Counted from the stretch's first letter, positions 1 to 8,234 are shown. The stretch is DNA of 17,285 nt from Bacteroidota bacterium (GCA_029573365.1 JAKQGD010000425.1:1-17285); one strand, 5' to 3'. Numbers and translations are program-made. Notes: generated from the sequence alone by a model not told the origin.

Positions 1-1717
1 TCCGGCCTGCTGCATCGGTGACTGTCCAAATAACAGAATGGATACCTACGGGCACCTGTCCTGATGGAAACAGCGAAGTAAAGTTATTGGCTGCTGTCTG
101 TCCCGGACAATTATCGCCGGTAGTTGGCGTACCAAGACTTACACCTGTCGCATAGCACTGACCAGCATTGGCATTTGCTGTGACAGGGGCCGGGCAATTG
201 ATGGTTGGATTCTGATTGTCCACGACCGTGACAGTCTGTCCGCAAGTCGCTGTATTTCCTGAAAAATCAGTTACGGTCCAGATGATGGTATTTGTACCTA
301 CCGGCACTTGTGTAGCTCCTGAAAAATTGGACCCCATAAACATGGCTACAACACCCGTTATTCCGCAATTGTCATCCACAGTCGGTACACCCAGTATGAC
401 ATTGGTAGCGAAACAAGCACCCGGGTTTGCATTAACGGTGATGGCCGGTGGACAAATAATCTCTGGTTTGACCGTATCCTGCACAATAACCGAGGCATTG
501 CAGGTAGAAGTATTGCCACATGGGTCGGTTACCGTCAGCACCACATTAATGGGCGGCCCTCCGAACTGTACATCATTGCAGGCAAAAAACAAAGGTATAT
601 TAGCACTGAAGCTCAGCTCTCCCCCACAGTTATCAAAACTTCCATTGTCTAGCTCTTCGGCCTCAATGGTCGCTTCGCCATTGCCGTCAAGGTATACAAT
701 AGTGGTGCCACAAACAGCGGTGGGAGGCGTGGTATCGTTGATCACAATGATTTGTATACAAGTGTCAGCATTGCCGGAGGTATCACTAATCGCATAGGAC
801 CTTTCAATGATGATATGACTGGGACATATGCTGTCAGCAGTCATGTCACCTACCCACACAAGCGAAGTGGAATCAAGTGCAGTTTCGTCCTCGGCACTTC
901 CACCAGCATCAGTAAATTCTTCAAAATCGGCATATGGGGCTGGTGGCGTACACTGTGCATAGAGTGTATCGGGACACTTTATATCGGGTGGTGTGTTGTC
1001 AAAAACTGTCACATTCATGCAGCAGGATGCCGTATTACCGCTCAGGTCTGTGGCTGTCCAGCACACTACAGTAGTGCCAAGGGGATAGTCTCCGCTGGCA
1101 TCGTCGGTGCCATTAAAATCGTTTGATATGGTAATCTGTGCCTCCGGTGTGCAGTTGTCAGTGGCTGTCGGCTGTCCTACTTCCACATAGGTAAGGTCCA
1201 TCCTGTCTCCCACAGGTGACACCCTTCTGCCGTCCTCGTTATTGCCGACTGACACATCATCAGGACAAATGATCACAGGTGGCTGCGTGTCAATCTTGAT
1301 GGATTGTCGGCAAATGGCTGATGAGGGAAGGGGCGGACAGACGTCTTCCACATTCCATGTAATGGAATACAAGCCATATGACCAAAATCCCAGATTTATG
1401 GTCGCCGGGTAGGGTGCCGTCAGGATGGTGGTTTGTCCATTGGGCAGGGTATAAGACATAAATGTAATATTGCCACAGGTGGATACAGGGGTCTGTACCA
1501 CAACCTGGGCCATACAATTGGCATCAGCCATCAATACCAGCGGTGGCGGGCAATTGATGGTGAGCGGTGATGCGAGGTTCACGTTTTTGGGATGGTTCCC
1601 CTCTTTTAGATTTGTCTTTTTACTGTTTAAATTAAAATACCCCGAAACAGGATACACTACGGCCCCCACAGTTACTGACAGAACCATCAGCAGGAGGAAA
1701 ATCGGCTTTTGCTTCAT
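1..1717 (-). CDS. HYR-repeat secreted surface protein (N-terminal 572 residues; C-terminus beyond window)
   Basis: The frame is open from the ATG at 1717 to the window edge. Residues 1-26 are a signal peptide or signal anchor (MKQKPIFLLLMVLSVTVGAV). The rest is a tandem series of HYR (hyalin-repeat, Ig-like) units. New units start near residues 143 (DTQPPVIICP), 240 (DNTPPDIKCP), 328 (NDTTPPTAVCG), 414 (QDTVKPEIICP) and 500 (DNQNPTINCP), about 86-97 residues apart. A more divergent first unit starts near residue 50 (LTINCPPPLVLM). Units carry the usual ATDNC and WTVTDFSGNTATC strands and paired cysteines. Proteins of this type in Bacteroidota are generally exported, often by T9SS, and serve as extended adhesin or stalk-like surface proteins; any sorting domain here would lie outside the window. 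It is divergent from pth. The HYR architecture is secure, but ligand and role are unknown. Confidence 0.9.
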   Translation of the reverse strand, partial: MKQKPIFLLLMVLSVTVGAVVYPVSGYFNLNSKKTNLKEGNHPKNVNLASPLTINCPPPLVLMADANCMAQVVVQTPVSTCGNITFMSYTLPNGQTTILTAPYPATINLGFWSYGLYSITWNVEDVCPPLPSSAICRQSIKIDTQPPVIICPDDVSVGNNEDGRRVSPVGDRMDLTYVEVGQPTATDNCTPEAQITISNDFNGTDDASGDYPLGTTVVCWTATDLSGNTASCCMNVTVFDNTPPDIKCPDTLYAQCTPPAPYADFEEFTDAGGSAEDETALDSTSLVWVGDMTADSICPSHIIIERSYAISDTSGNADTCIQIIVINDTTPPTAVCGTTIVYLDGNGEATIEAEELDNGSFDNCGGELSFSANIPLFFACNDVQFGGPPINVVLTVTDPCGNTSTCNASVIVQDTVKPEIICPPAITVNANPGACFATNVILGVPTVDDNCGITGVVAMFMGSNFSGATQVPVGTNTIIWTVTDFSGNTATCGQTVTVVDNQNPTINCPAPVTANANAGQCYATGVSLGTPTTGDNCPGQTAANNFTSLFPSGQVPVGIHSVIWTVTDAAGR

Positions 1718-1863
1718 GACAAATTTGTTTACTCAATTAAAAATGGTCGTGTTTTTGGAATGGGACCTTGAATAAATCAAATCTTGCTTCATATAAAACA
1801 AACATTATGCCATATTTATAAATTATGAAAAAAATTAATATGTATTTTCTATTTTTTGATATT

Positions 1864-1877
1864 TTGGCTTCCGCCAA
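1864..1877 (-). other. Short hairpin in HYR-gene upstream region
   Basis: TTGGC-TTCC-GCCAA is a perfect 5-bp stem with a 4-nt loop. Read on the minus strand the loop is GGAA, a GNRA-type tetraloop. It sits about 147 nt upstream of the HYR start codon. It could be part of a long leader, but it is short enough to occur by chance. Confidence 0.25.
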
Positions 1878-2006
1878 TGGTTTTAACACGACGGTTTGGT
1901 CTTTTCTGAGTGAAAACACGCTTTAATAAACAGCATTAAGAATACTAAGACTAAAAAAACTATGCATCATATTTTTTCAGACTGTTATCTCACAGCGTTC
2001 CTACTT

Positions 2007-2037
2007 TTTACGAGTTTGCCGTAAATTCTTATCTTTG
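2007..2037 (+). promoter_or_regulatory. Putative sigma-A promoter of pth
   Basis: TATCTTTG at 2030-2037 matches the Bacteroidota -7 consensus TAnnTTTG. TTTA at 2007-2010, exactly 19 bp upstream, is one mismatch from the -33 TTTG. The -7 box ends only 8 nt before the ATG at 2046, which implies a leaderless or near-leaderless mRNA if that start is used. Confidence 0.55.
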
Positions 2038-2045
2038 CCAGTCTT

Positions 2046-2660
2046 ATGTTGGAGAGACTTTTTAACATATTTAAATCAAAACCTGCTGAACCCGATACGA
2101 TGAAATATCTTGTAGCCGGCCTGGGAAATATAGGTGCTGAATACGAAGGCACAAGGCATAATATTGGCTTTGATGTAGTGGATTTGTTGGCCCGGGAGCT
2201 CGAATCCGGTTTTAAAATGGACAAACTGGGCGATGTTGCCGAATGCAAATACAAAGGCCGCACACTCGTTTTGTTGAAGCCAACCACCTATATGAACCTC
2301 AGTGGCAAAGCTGTAAAATACTGGATGGATAAGCTGAAAATACAGCCGGAAAATCTGATTGTCATCGTAGACGATATCCACCTGGACCTGGGCAAAATGC
2401 GGCTTAGGGACCGGGGCAGCGACGGTGGGCACAACGGACTAAAAGATATCCAGGATAAGCTGGGTCATACTCATTATTATAGGCTCAGACTAGGCATAGG
2501 CAACAACTTCCATGCAGGGCAGCAGTCCAATTACGTACTTGGCAAATGGAAACCTGCAGAAGAAAAAGCAGTAAATGAGATGGTCACCAATGCAGTCATT
2601 GCTGTAAAAAACTTTGTTACCATAGGCTTTAAACCTACGGTTGACGCCCTCAACAAATAA
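2046..2660 (+). CDS. pth: Peptidyl-tRNA hydrolase
   Basis: Cleaves the ester bond of peptidyl-tRNAs released from stalled ribosomes and so recycles tRNA in the cytoplasm. The family landmarks are intact: GLGNIGAEYEGTRHNIGF with the Asn (residue 28) and catalytic His (residue 38), TYMNLSGKAV, then DDIHLDLGKMRLR and GGHNGLKDI, corresponding to the Asp and Asn active-site residues of E. coli Pth. The product is 204 aa from this ATG, or 186 aa from the internal ATG at 2100 (MKYLVAGLGN), where most Pth proteins begin. The extra 18 residues (MLERLFNIFKSKPAEPDT) are basic and recall N-terminal extensions in some Bacteroidota Pth proteins. However, the promoter box lies almost against the 2046 ATG, so the 2100 start remains possible. 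The dehydratase gene follows after 60 nt and may be co-transcribed. Confidence 0.96.
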   Translation: MLERLFNIFKSKPAEPDTMKYLVAGLGNIGAEYEGTRHNIGFDVVDLLARELESGFKMDKLGDVAECKYKGRTLVLLKPTTYMNLSGKAVKYWMDKLKIQPENLIVIVDDIHLDLGKMRLRDRGSDGGHNGLKDIQDKLGHTHYYRLRLGIGNNFHAGQQSNYVLGKWKPAEEKAVNEMVTNAVIAVKNFVTIGFKPTVDALNK

Positions 2661-2720
2661 GCCGGCGATCCATTTGGGTCTCAGGATTGTTATAATTTTA
2701 CATTTTTAAATCATTAGGTC

Positions 2721-2972
2721 ATGACCTGGAAAGAAGAAAACAATACATTACAGGCTTCCCTCAGGTTTCCTGATTTTGCTACCGCCTGGGCATTTATGAC
2801 AGAAGTAGCTTTTCTTGCCGAGAAGATGAATCACCACCCATCGTGGTCCAATACTTACAACTTTGTGCACATCACTCTTTGTACACACGATGAGGGAGAT
2901 ATTGTCACAGAAAAAGACATCAAGATGGCTGAGAAAATCTCATTTATTTACAGGAAGTACCACGATGGCTGA
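2721..2972 (+). CDS. phhB: Pterin-4a-carbinolamine dehydratase (4a-hydroxytetrahydrobiopterin dehydratase)
   Basis: Dehydrates 4a-hydroxytetrahydropterin, the by-product of pterin-dependent aromatic amino acid hydroxylation, so the pterin can be recycled. The family signature is visible: EKMNHHPSWSNTYNFVHITL (residues 34-53) has the catalytic HH pair (38-39) and His50, followed by the THDEGDIVTEKD acidic segment. At 83 aa it is somewhat shorter than the usual 95-110 aa because the N-terminus is trimmed, but the core is complete. No pterin-dependent hydroxylase is present in the window, so its physiological partner cannot be seen. It lies 60 nt downstream of pth and stops 8 nt before the convergent oxidoreductase stop. 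I see no strong promoter or Shine-Dalgarno sequence in the gap. Confidence 0.9.
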   Translation: MTWKEENNTLQASLRFPDFATAWAFMTEVAFLAEKMNHHPSWSNTYNFVHITLCTHDEGDIVTEKDIKMAEKISFIYRKYHDG

Positions 2973-2980
2973 TGTTAAAT

Positions 2981-4111
2981 TCAGTCTATGTTAATACCTT
3001 CTCTGCGGAGCCTGTCTACCAGTATGGACCCAAAAGCTTCCACCGGGGTCAGGACACCAAACGGCAGGGTTTGATTTTTTAATCTGTCCAGCAGCGTAAA
3101 TGCTGCCTGGGAAAAAATCTTTGAAGTTTCGTTGTACCCCGGATCGCCTCCGGAAATGATGGTTCGTGCCTCCTTATCACCCGCCTTGCCTGTACAAATA
3201 ACTTCAAATCTGCTTTTGGCCCTACGTTCTTCCGAGGGTCCTGTTCCTGGTTTAAACCGGCTCAGCAGCCGATTCCTGAAGGTTTTAAACCTTACGAGTG
3301 CCATGGCGGCAGCTATCGGGCCTACCGTGGTTATGACTTTCCAAAGTGACGACCTGACAAAATACTGTGCATAGGAAACAGCCTCTCCGTACTCAGCAGG
3401 CAGCCTGCTTATACTTCGTCTCACTATGTGTGGGTCTACGACAGGCATAGGTATAGCCCAGCCGTTTATATCTTTGCTGTAATGTATGCGAAGCTTCTGT
3501 CTGGGTGCGTCAGGATGCCTTTTGATACGCACCTTGCTGGTCTTGCCTTTTGCCTCCATATGCAGAGCCTGTACAGCCGTGATAAAAGTTCCTGCCGAAA
3601 ATGTTGCATTGGTTCTGATATAGGCCTTGAGCATTTTGGGTCGGTCTGCAGGCAACTTTTTGGCTGTAAGCCATGCGGCATAATCAGCCGGAATACTGTC
3701 AAATCCGCAACAGTTGACAATACACAATTTCTTGTTTACTGCCTTGTCATGAAAGGCCAGGTAAGTATCCGCAACAAATGACGGCTCTCCTGTGATGTCT
3801 GTATAGTGTGTACCTGTTTGTATACAACTTTCTATCACAGACCTGCCATAGAGGTTAAATGGTCCGGCAGCATTCATCAGTACGGTGGCTTGAGATGTCA
3901 TCTCAGTCAGCGATGCTGCATCGTTAACATCAGCAACCAATACCTCTGGTTTACTGCCCAGCAAACTGTCGGCCAACTGTTGCAGTTTGTCTTTGTCCCT
4001 GCCGGCAATGGCCCATGAAAATCCTTCGGTGGCGGTGTGTACGGCCAGATAGTGGGCTGTAATCCTGCCTGTAAATCCGCTGGCTCCAAATAATACAATG
4101 TCAAACCTCAT
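2981..4111 (-). CDS. Saccharopine dehydrogenase-like / trans-acting enoyl reductase-family oxidoreductase
   Basis: A 376-aa protein with an N-terminal Rossmann NAD(P)-binding motif (FDIVLFGASGFTGRITAHYL, residues 3-22). Typical segments of the family follow: NAAGPFNLYGRSVIESCIQT, GTHYTDITGEP and CCGFDSIPAD. This layout matches the saccharopine-dehydrogenase-like proteins annotated as trans-acting enoyl reductases, which in mycobacteria act with polyketide synthases in lipid synthesis. A true lysine-pathway saccharopine dehydrogenase is less likely. No polyketide or fatty-acid genes are nearby, so the substrate here is unknown. There is a weak purine-rich stretch (AAAGAGA) before the ATG. The gene is divergent from the TfoX-domain gene and convergent with the pterin dehydratase. 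Confidence 0.85.
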   Translation of the reverse strand: MRFDIVLFGASGFTGRITAHYLAVHTATEGFSWAIAGRDKDKLQQLADSLLGSKPEVLVADVNDAASLTEMTSQATVLMNAAGPFNLYGRSVIESCIQTGTHYTDITGEPSFVADTYLAFHDKAVNKKLCIVNCCGFDSIPADYAAWLTAKKLPADRPKMLKAYIRTNATFSAGTFITAVQALHMEAKGKTSKVRIKRHPDAPRQKLRIHYSKDINGWAIPMPVVDPHIVRRSISRLPAEYGEAVSYAQYFVRSSLWKVITTVGPIAAAMALVRFKTFRNRLLSRFKPGTGPSEERRAKSRFEVICTGKAGDKEARTIISGGDPGYNETSKIFSQAAFTLLDRLKNQTLPFGVLTPVEAFGSILVDRLRREGINID

Positions 4112-4207
4112 GATTCTCTTTATAATTGAATGGTAAAACTAATGCAGCTACCAACAAAACGGTCGTAAATGAAATAAAAAATTTATTTTTACTAAAAAAT
4201 TAGGGCA

Positions 4208-4564
4208 ATGGCTTATAATGAAACACACGCCCAGAGGATCCGAGAATCTCTGGCGTCAATGGATGTAAATTTTTTAGAAAAGAAAATGTTTAGCGGCATA
4301 TGTTTTATGGTCGATGACAAAATGTGCTGCGGCACACATATAGACAAGACCTCAGGGCTTAGTTTGCTCCTGTGCCGCATCAGCGAAGAAGATGCTGAAA
4401 ACGCCATGGAACAACCCCATGTCACACCTATGATGTTTACAGGCAAGCCCATGAAAGGATTTATATTTGTGGAAGAAGCAGGCACAGAATCACGCAAAGA
4501 CCTCGACAAGTGGGTGAGAATGTGTGTCGATTACAATCCATTTGCTAAAAAAAGCAAGAAGTAA
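4208..4564 (+). CDS. TfoX N-terminal-domain family protein
   Basis: A 118-aa protein that is essentially a single TfoX_N domain. Recognisable segments are KKMFSGICFMVDDKMCCGTH (about residues 25-44), SLLLCRISEEDAENAM, and the family hallmark MMFTGKPMKGFIFVEE, ending in a Lys-rich tail (KKSKK). In gammaproteobacteria the full TfoX/Sxy regulates competence and also has a C-terminal helical domain. Stand-alone N-domain proteins like this one are widespread and of unknown function, so no competence role is inferred. It is divergent from the oxidoreductase across 96 nt and convergent with the secreted hydrolase (9 nt between stops). Confidence 0.85.
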   Translation: MAYNETHAQRIRESLASMDVNFLEKKMFSGICFMVDDKMCCGTHIDKTSGLSLLLCRISEEDAENAMEQPHVTPMMFTGKPMKGFIFVEEAGTESRKDLDKWVRMCVDYNPFAKKSKK

Positions 4565-4572
4565 TGCAATTT

Positions 4573-4590
4573 TTCAATTTTTAAATTGAA
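4573..4590. terminator. AT-rich inverted repeat between convergent genes; possible weak bidirectional terminator
   Basis: TTCAATTT-TT-AAATTGAA is a perfect 8-bp inverted repeat with a 2-nt centre. It overlaps the last codons and stop of the secreted hydrolase and lies 8 nt after the TfoX-domain stop. The plus-strand flank after it is moderately T-rich. The stem has only one G-C pair per arm, so termination strength is doubtful. Confidence 0.35.
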
Positions 4591-6427
4591 CTACTTTTAT
4601 ATACTTAATTAGATTGTTTTTTAATCTTAACTCCAAAATGCAATAATTGGTAGTTTCGGGAAATCCTGTCAAACATTTATTTGTAAAATCAATAGTAATA
4701 TTTTTTATCATTGGATGTATAATTTTTACTTCAACGATTTCTATATCCTGAAAATAAAGGCATTGGTAAAAGGGATTTGGAAAAACTACCACTTTAAAAT
4801 AATTAATATCAGCAACATTTGTTATTCCTTCACAAATACAATTAGAGGTAATTATATCATTTGATGTTTCCACATTATCATCATTGCAGGGGGTCCCAGG
4901 TTCGGGTCCTTGGTTACAAAGATCCATGGCATCACAGGTGCCGTCGTTGTCTTCGTCGGCAAAGGTTCCGGCACAAGAGCATTGAGCGTTAATTTTGTCA
5001 TTGATGGTACAGGGGTCCTCATCATTGCAGGAAGAATTGATAAAATTGTTTAATTCTTTACAAAACCCCACTGGGTAACAGTCACTTAACTTAAAATTGC
5101 CATCAATTCCCTCTTTTTTTGTAATTAAAAAATAAACGCTTTCTTGTAATGAAGTAGGCAGTTGATTCTGAAAATGAAGACTTGTTAAATCTACGATATT
5201 GGTCCCTTGATCAAAAATGTATTTAGTTAATTTGTATAATTCTTCATTTTGTTGTGCAAATAAATTGGCATTGTTAAAATCGATATTTTCAATGTAATCT
5301 GTAATCATATTCCTTGGAATTGGAGGGTGCATGCCTATATCAAAAACGGAATGTGTTCCTCGGCAATTTATAAATGCTTTATATTTGACTAATTTATCAT
5401 TAAAATTACCTGCTACATCAGTAGGCCCGAACCCATATAGTGATTTATAAGGTGTATAATTAAACCAGTCTGTTTTATAAGAGACTTCTTCATCAAATAA
5501 TCCATGAAAATGGATTACAGCAGGATCCCCAGAATCAATAAAATTTCCATATGGGTTATAATATTCGTTTGATTCAAAAGGGTAACCAATTGCCCATAAG
5601 GAAACAGCTTGAATCTTAAAATTAGAATTTCTCATCTGATTATTAAGAAATCTATCTGGTATACCTAATTTGTTGAATGGTTGTTTAAGGCTCCCATTAG
5701 ATTCATAATAATTGTTTGGATCACCTAACCCAAGATTGATACACATGAATGCACCATAACTTTGGCCCATTAAAAAGAATTTTGTTGGATCTATATTATA
5801 TTTATTAGCATTAAACGCAAGAAACTTAGCCGCGGCTGTGGCTACCTGATATCCTAAGTAAGTTGAAGCAAGATAAACTTCATTATTATTGTCAGATACC
5901 CCTTTATTGAGGAGATATATACCCTGGTCAACAGTATTTACGTTAGGATTTTCAAAGTATGCTACAACATATCCTTTCATGACATATTGGCATATTCCTG
6001 TTAGGAATGCAATTTCTGAAGAACCAGCATTGGCACCACCTATGGTCGCCAAAACAGCAGGTTTTAAATCATTCCCGGGAGCTAAAGGCTCAATAATTAC
6101 CATCCTTAAATTCTGAATAAAACTTCCAAAAGGCCCGGTGTTAACTATTGCAAAATTTTCTCTACTTATTCTAATGTTGTCTTCAGTTATTTGAACACCG
6201 GTTTTAGCGACTTTTGATATGAGAGTTGAAAGTCTCATATTTGAATAAAAATCCTTAAGTGAATCGGATAAAATTTGGTTTGAAGCAGTATTTGGTAAAA
6301 TGAAATATTTTGTATTAGTTACTATAAAATTGTCACTGGAATCATTATAATAAATTCTTTGACTATTTATTTTTAAATGAAAACAAGAGCATATTACAAA
6401 AGCTATTATTGTTTTAGTGAAGCTCAT
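4574..6427 (-). CDS. Secreted alpha/beta-hydrolase-fold protein with Cys/Asp-rich module and T9SS sorting domain
   Basis: A 617-aa modular exported protein. Residues 1-22 are a signal peptide (MSFTKTIIAFVICSCFHLKI). The hydrolase-like part has a nucleophile elbow MGQSYGA with Ser223. Asp312 in HFHGLFDEEV and His359 in CRGTHSVFD are correctly ordered candidates for the rest of the triad. Residues about 465-536 are Cys/Asp-rich: two CxDxDPCT-like units ending CSCAG and CICEG, separated by a TSP3-like calcium-binding-type segment (ADEDNDGTCDAMDLC). The last ~70 residues, starting VVVFPNPF (about 545), resemble a type A T9SS C-terminal sorting domain, so the protein is probably secreted and cell-surface anchored. 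The substrate is not recognisable; esterase, lipase or peptidase are all possible. The gene is visibly more AT-rich than its neighbours. It lies 100 nt downstream of the pseudouridine synthase gene with its own -7 match. Confidence 0.85.
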   Translation of the reverse strand: MSFTKTIIAFVICSCFHLKINSQRIYYNDSSDNFIVTNTKYFILPNTASNQILSDSLKDFYSNMRLSTLISKVAKTGVQITEDNIRISRENFAIVNTGPFGSFIQNLRMVIIEPLAPGNDLKPAVLATIGGANAGSSEIAFLTGICQYVMKGYVVAYFENPNVNTVDQGIYLLNKGVSDNNNEVYLASTYLGYQVATAAAKFLAFNANKYNIDPTKFFLMGQSYGAFMCINLGLGDPNNYYESNGSLKQPFNKLGIPDRFLNNQMRNSNFKIQAVSLWAIGYPFESNEYYNPYGNFIDSGDPAVIHFHGLFDEEVSYKTDWFNYTPYKSLYGFGPTDVAGNFNDKLVKYKAFINCRGTHSVFDIGMHPPIPRNMITDYIENIDFNNANLFAQQNEELYKLTKYIFDQGTNIVDLTSLHFQNQLPTSLQESVYFLITKKEGIDGNFKLSDCYPVGFCKELNNFINSSCNDEDPCTINDKINAQCSCAGTFADEDNDGTCDAMDLCNQGPEPGTPCNDDNVETSNDIITSNCICEGITNVADINYFKVVVFPNPFYQCLYFQDIEIVEVKIIHPMIKNITIDFTNKCLTGFPETTNYCILELRLKNNLIKYIKVVQFKN

Positions 6428-6454
6428 AATGGGATTAACTTAAATTTTTAAATG

Positions 6455-6462
6455 CAAATATA
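6455..6462 (-). promoter_or_regulatory. Putative -7 promoter element of the secreted hydrolase
   Basis: The minus strand reads TATATTTG, a full match to TAnnTTTG, 27 nt upstream of the ATG. No clear TTTG is seen 19-21 bp further upstream, where there is a long A run on this strand. Confidence 0.45.
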
Positions 6463-6527
6463 TTAATATTTTTTTTTTTAGAATCGTATCTAAACGAAAC
6501 TATATTCGTAAATAACTAATGTGAGAA

Positions 6528-8234
6528 TTAGATGCATTTTTGAAACTCAGCTGCACACTCTACGGTGACTTTCTGCTGCGAGATGGGGTGTAAAAACTGC
6601 AGCTTTTCTGCATGGAGACAAAGCCTGGCTGATTTTGTACCATATAGGTCATCACCTTTAATCGGGGCATTAAGCCCGTCGCGGTGAGCTGCATGAACCC
6701 TGAGTTGGTGTGTCCTGCCAGTCAATGGATAAAAATTTACTATTGTTTCTATTCCCTGCCTTTCCAAAACCTCGTAATCAGTCACAGCTTGGCGGCCATG
6801 ATCATGGCAGACCATCTGACGCGGCCGGTCATCCAGGTCCACCCTGATGGGCAAGTCCACTCTGCCTTTATCAGGACCGGAATATCCGATAAGAATAGCC
6901 ACATATTTCTTGCGGACCTGTCTGCGGATAAACTGACCCTGCAACTGCCTGTATGCCTCCTTTGTTTTTGCTATCAGCATGATGCCCGATGTCGACATGT
7001 CCAGCCTGTGCACTACAGTTAGGTCTTGGATATGAGGATACTTTTGACAGAGCAGGCTGTACACCGATGGTTCGGGGCCCTTACCGGGCACAGCGAGCAT
7101 CCCCGGAGGTTTGTTTATTACGATTAGATAATCATCTTCCATCAGGATACGTAGGTCGTCATGGCTCCACCTTATGGCAGATAGTTCTTCCTGCTTAAGT
7201 CCCTGAAGCATATGCCCGAGGATCGGCCGGCATTTTGACCGACAGGCAGGATAAAAATGTCCGTGGCGGCGTATCTCAGAGGCAGGGCTTACACCCCACC
7301 AGAATTCAGCAAGGGCAACAGGGTGCAGACCATGGGTGTATGCAAAGTGCAGCAGCTTGGGGGCGGTGCATTCTCCGGCACCAGAAGGTGGCAGGATTCC
7401 ATCTTCTGTGCAGAATATCTCTGCCAGGTTTTTTTTCCTGCCTTCAGCATTAAGAAAAGAGTATTGCTGAAAAAGTTTTTCCTGCAGGGCTGCAGACATA
7501 CTCCTTCGAAGTTCTTTGAGACCCAATATTTCCTGTGAGGCTGCTATTAATACGGCATCAGCCTGTTCCAGGATGTTTTTCCAGTATTTTTTACGGTCTT
7601 TGAGCTCAAAATGATGCCTCATACTTTCCTTTTCCAGTTGTTGGAGCAGGGCTTCCCTTTCGCCTAAAGGCAGGTTATGGGCAGACTGCCTTTGAAGGGT
7701 TCTAAGCTTTTTGGCTTCGTCAAAGGTATTTTTGGTATAAGCAAGGTCGTCATTGGCTTCAGCCAGAAGTGTTTCCCGGTTTCTGATCAAATCGAGGTAA
7801 TGAGGATCTTTTTCTAGCTTGCATATCTTTTCGTTAATAAGGCTGATTTCTTTTTCCTCTTTGATATAAAAGCCATCGGGGTCCAGGGTGTCAAACACAG
7901 GAGGCACAAATCCCGGGACGATGGTTCCGCTTTGCAGCTTGCCGCTGAATGCACTGAGATACCCATACCGACCGTTATTGTCTTTGACCACAAGCACACC
8001 AAACATCTTGCCCAGGGCGTCTTTCTCACCTTCATCCAGTCCAAAACTGTGTATCAGGGACAAGCTTTCAGCCAGTCTTTTTTGCAGATGCCGTGCAGCT
8101 GCACGTGCCAAAGGATGAGGCTCAGGATCAAAGGGATCCGGGAAAACGTCCGGCATAGCTGCAGATATTTCTATGCTGTCTGCATAATCCAGGTATGGGG
8201 GGATATCATCCTTGTTTGCTATGGAATGGCTCAT
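6528..8234 (-). CDS. RluA-family RNA pseudouridine synthase, long form
   Basis: Converts uridine to pseudouridine in rRNA or tRNA. The C-terminal catalytic domain (about residues 365-568) has INKPPGMLAVPGKG, then VVHRLDMSTSGIMLIAK with catalytic Asp412, and GRTHQLRVHAAH. The first ~345 residues are an extension absent from E. coli RluA (about 219 aa). It contains a charged, probably coiled-coil stretch (about 125-260) and the motif GHFYPACRSKCRPILGHML just before the catalytic domain. This long architecture is known in RluA-family proteins of several Bacteroidota and gammaproteobacteria, but the exact RNA target is not predictable from sequence. The start at 8234 is supported by a -7 element ending 7 nt upstream. 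It is divergent from the lipoprotein gene. Confidence 0.92.
   Translation of the reverse strand: MSHSIANKDDIPPYLDYADSIEISAAMPDVFPDPFDPEPHPLARAAARHLQKRLAESLSLIHSFGLDEGEKDALGKMFGVLVVKDNNGRYGYLSAFSGKLQSGTIVPGFVPPVFDTLDPDGFYIKEEKEISLINEKICKLEKDPHYLDLIRNRETLLAEANDDLAYTKNTFDEAKKLRTLQRQSAHNLPLGEREALLQQLEKESMRHHFELKDRKKYWKNILEQADAVLIAASQEILGLKELRRSMSAALQEKLFQQYSFLNAEGRKKNLAEIFCTEDGILPPSGAGECTAPKLLHFAYTHGLHPVALAEFWWGVSPASEIRRHGHFYPACRSKCRPILGHMLQGLKQEELSAIRWSHDDLRILMEDDYLIVINKPPGMLAVPGKGPEPSVYSLLCQKYPHIQDLTVVHRLDMSTSGIMLIAKTKEAYRQLQGQFIRRQVRKKYVAILIGYSGPDKGRVDLPIRVDLDDRPRQMVCHDHGRQAVTDYEVLERQGIETIVNFYPLTGRTHQLRVHAAHRDGLNAPIKGDDLYGTKSARLCLHAEKLQFLHPISQQKVTVECAAEFQKCI

Larger units (their letters stand above)
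1718..2045. other. AT-rich divergent intergenic region between HYR gene and pth
   Basis: This gap separates two divergent starts and has no convincing coding frame. At its pth end it holds a promoter-like element (2007-2037). On the HYR side I find only one-mismatch resemblances to TAnnTTTG (for example around 1778-1785), so no promoter is called there. A short hairpin lies at 1864-1877. Otherwise it is A/T runs with nothing recognisable. Confidence 0.6.

Noticed and set aside
216..797. Long plus-strand open frame opposite the HYR gene
   Set aside because: Antisense to well-formed HYR repeats; its Thr/Val/Pro-rich translation has no domain, and the minus frame explains the region.
752..1126. 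Second plus-strand open frame in the HYR region
   Set aside because: It also lies antisense to HYR units near residues 197-321 of the minus-strand protein; no independent start signal or family match.
4208..4564. Competence regulator role for the TfoX-domain protein
   Set aside because: Only the N-terminal domain is present, and such stand-alone proteins have no established competence function.
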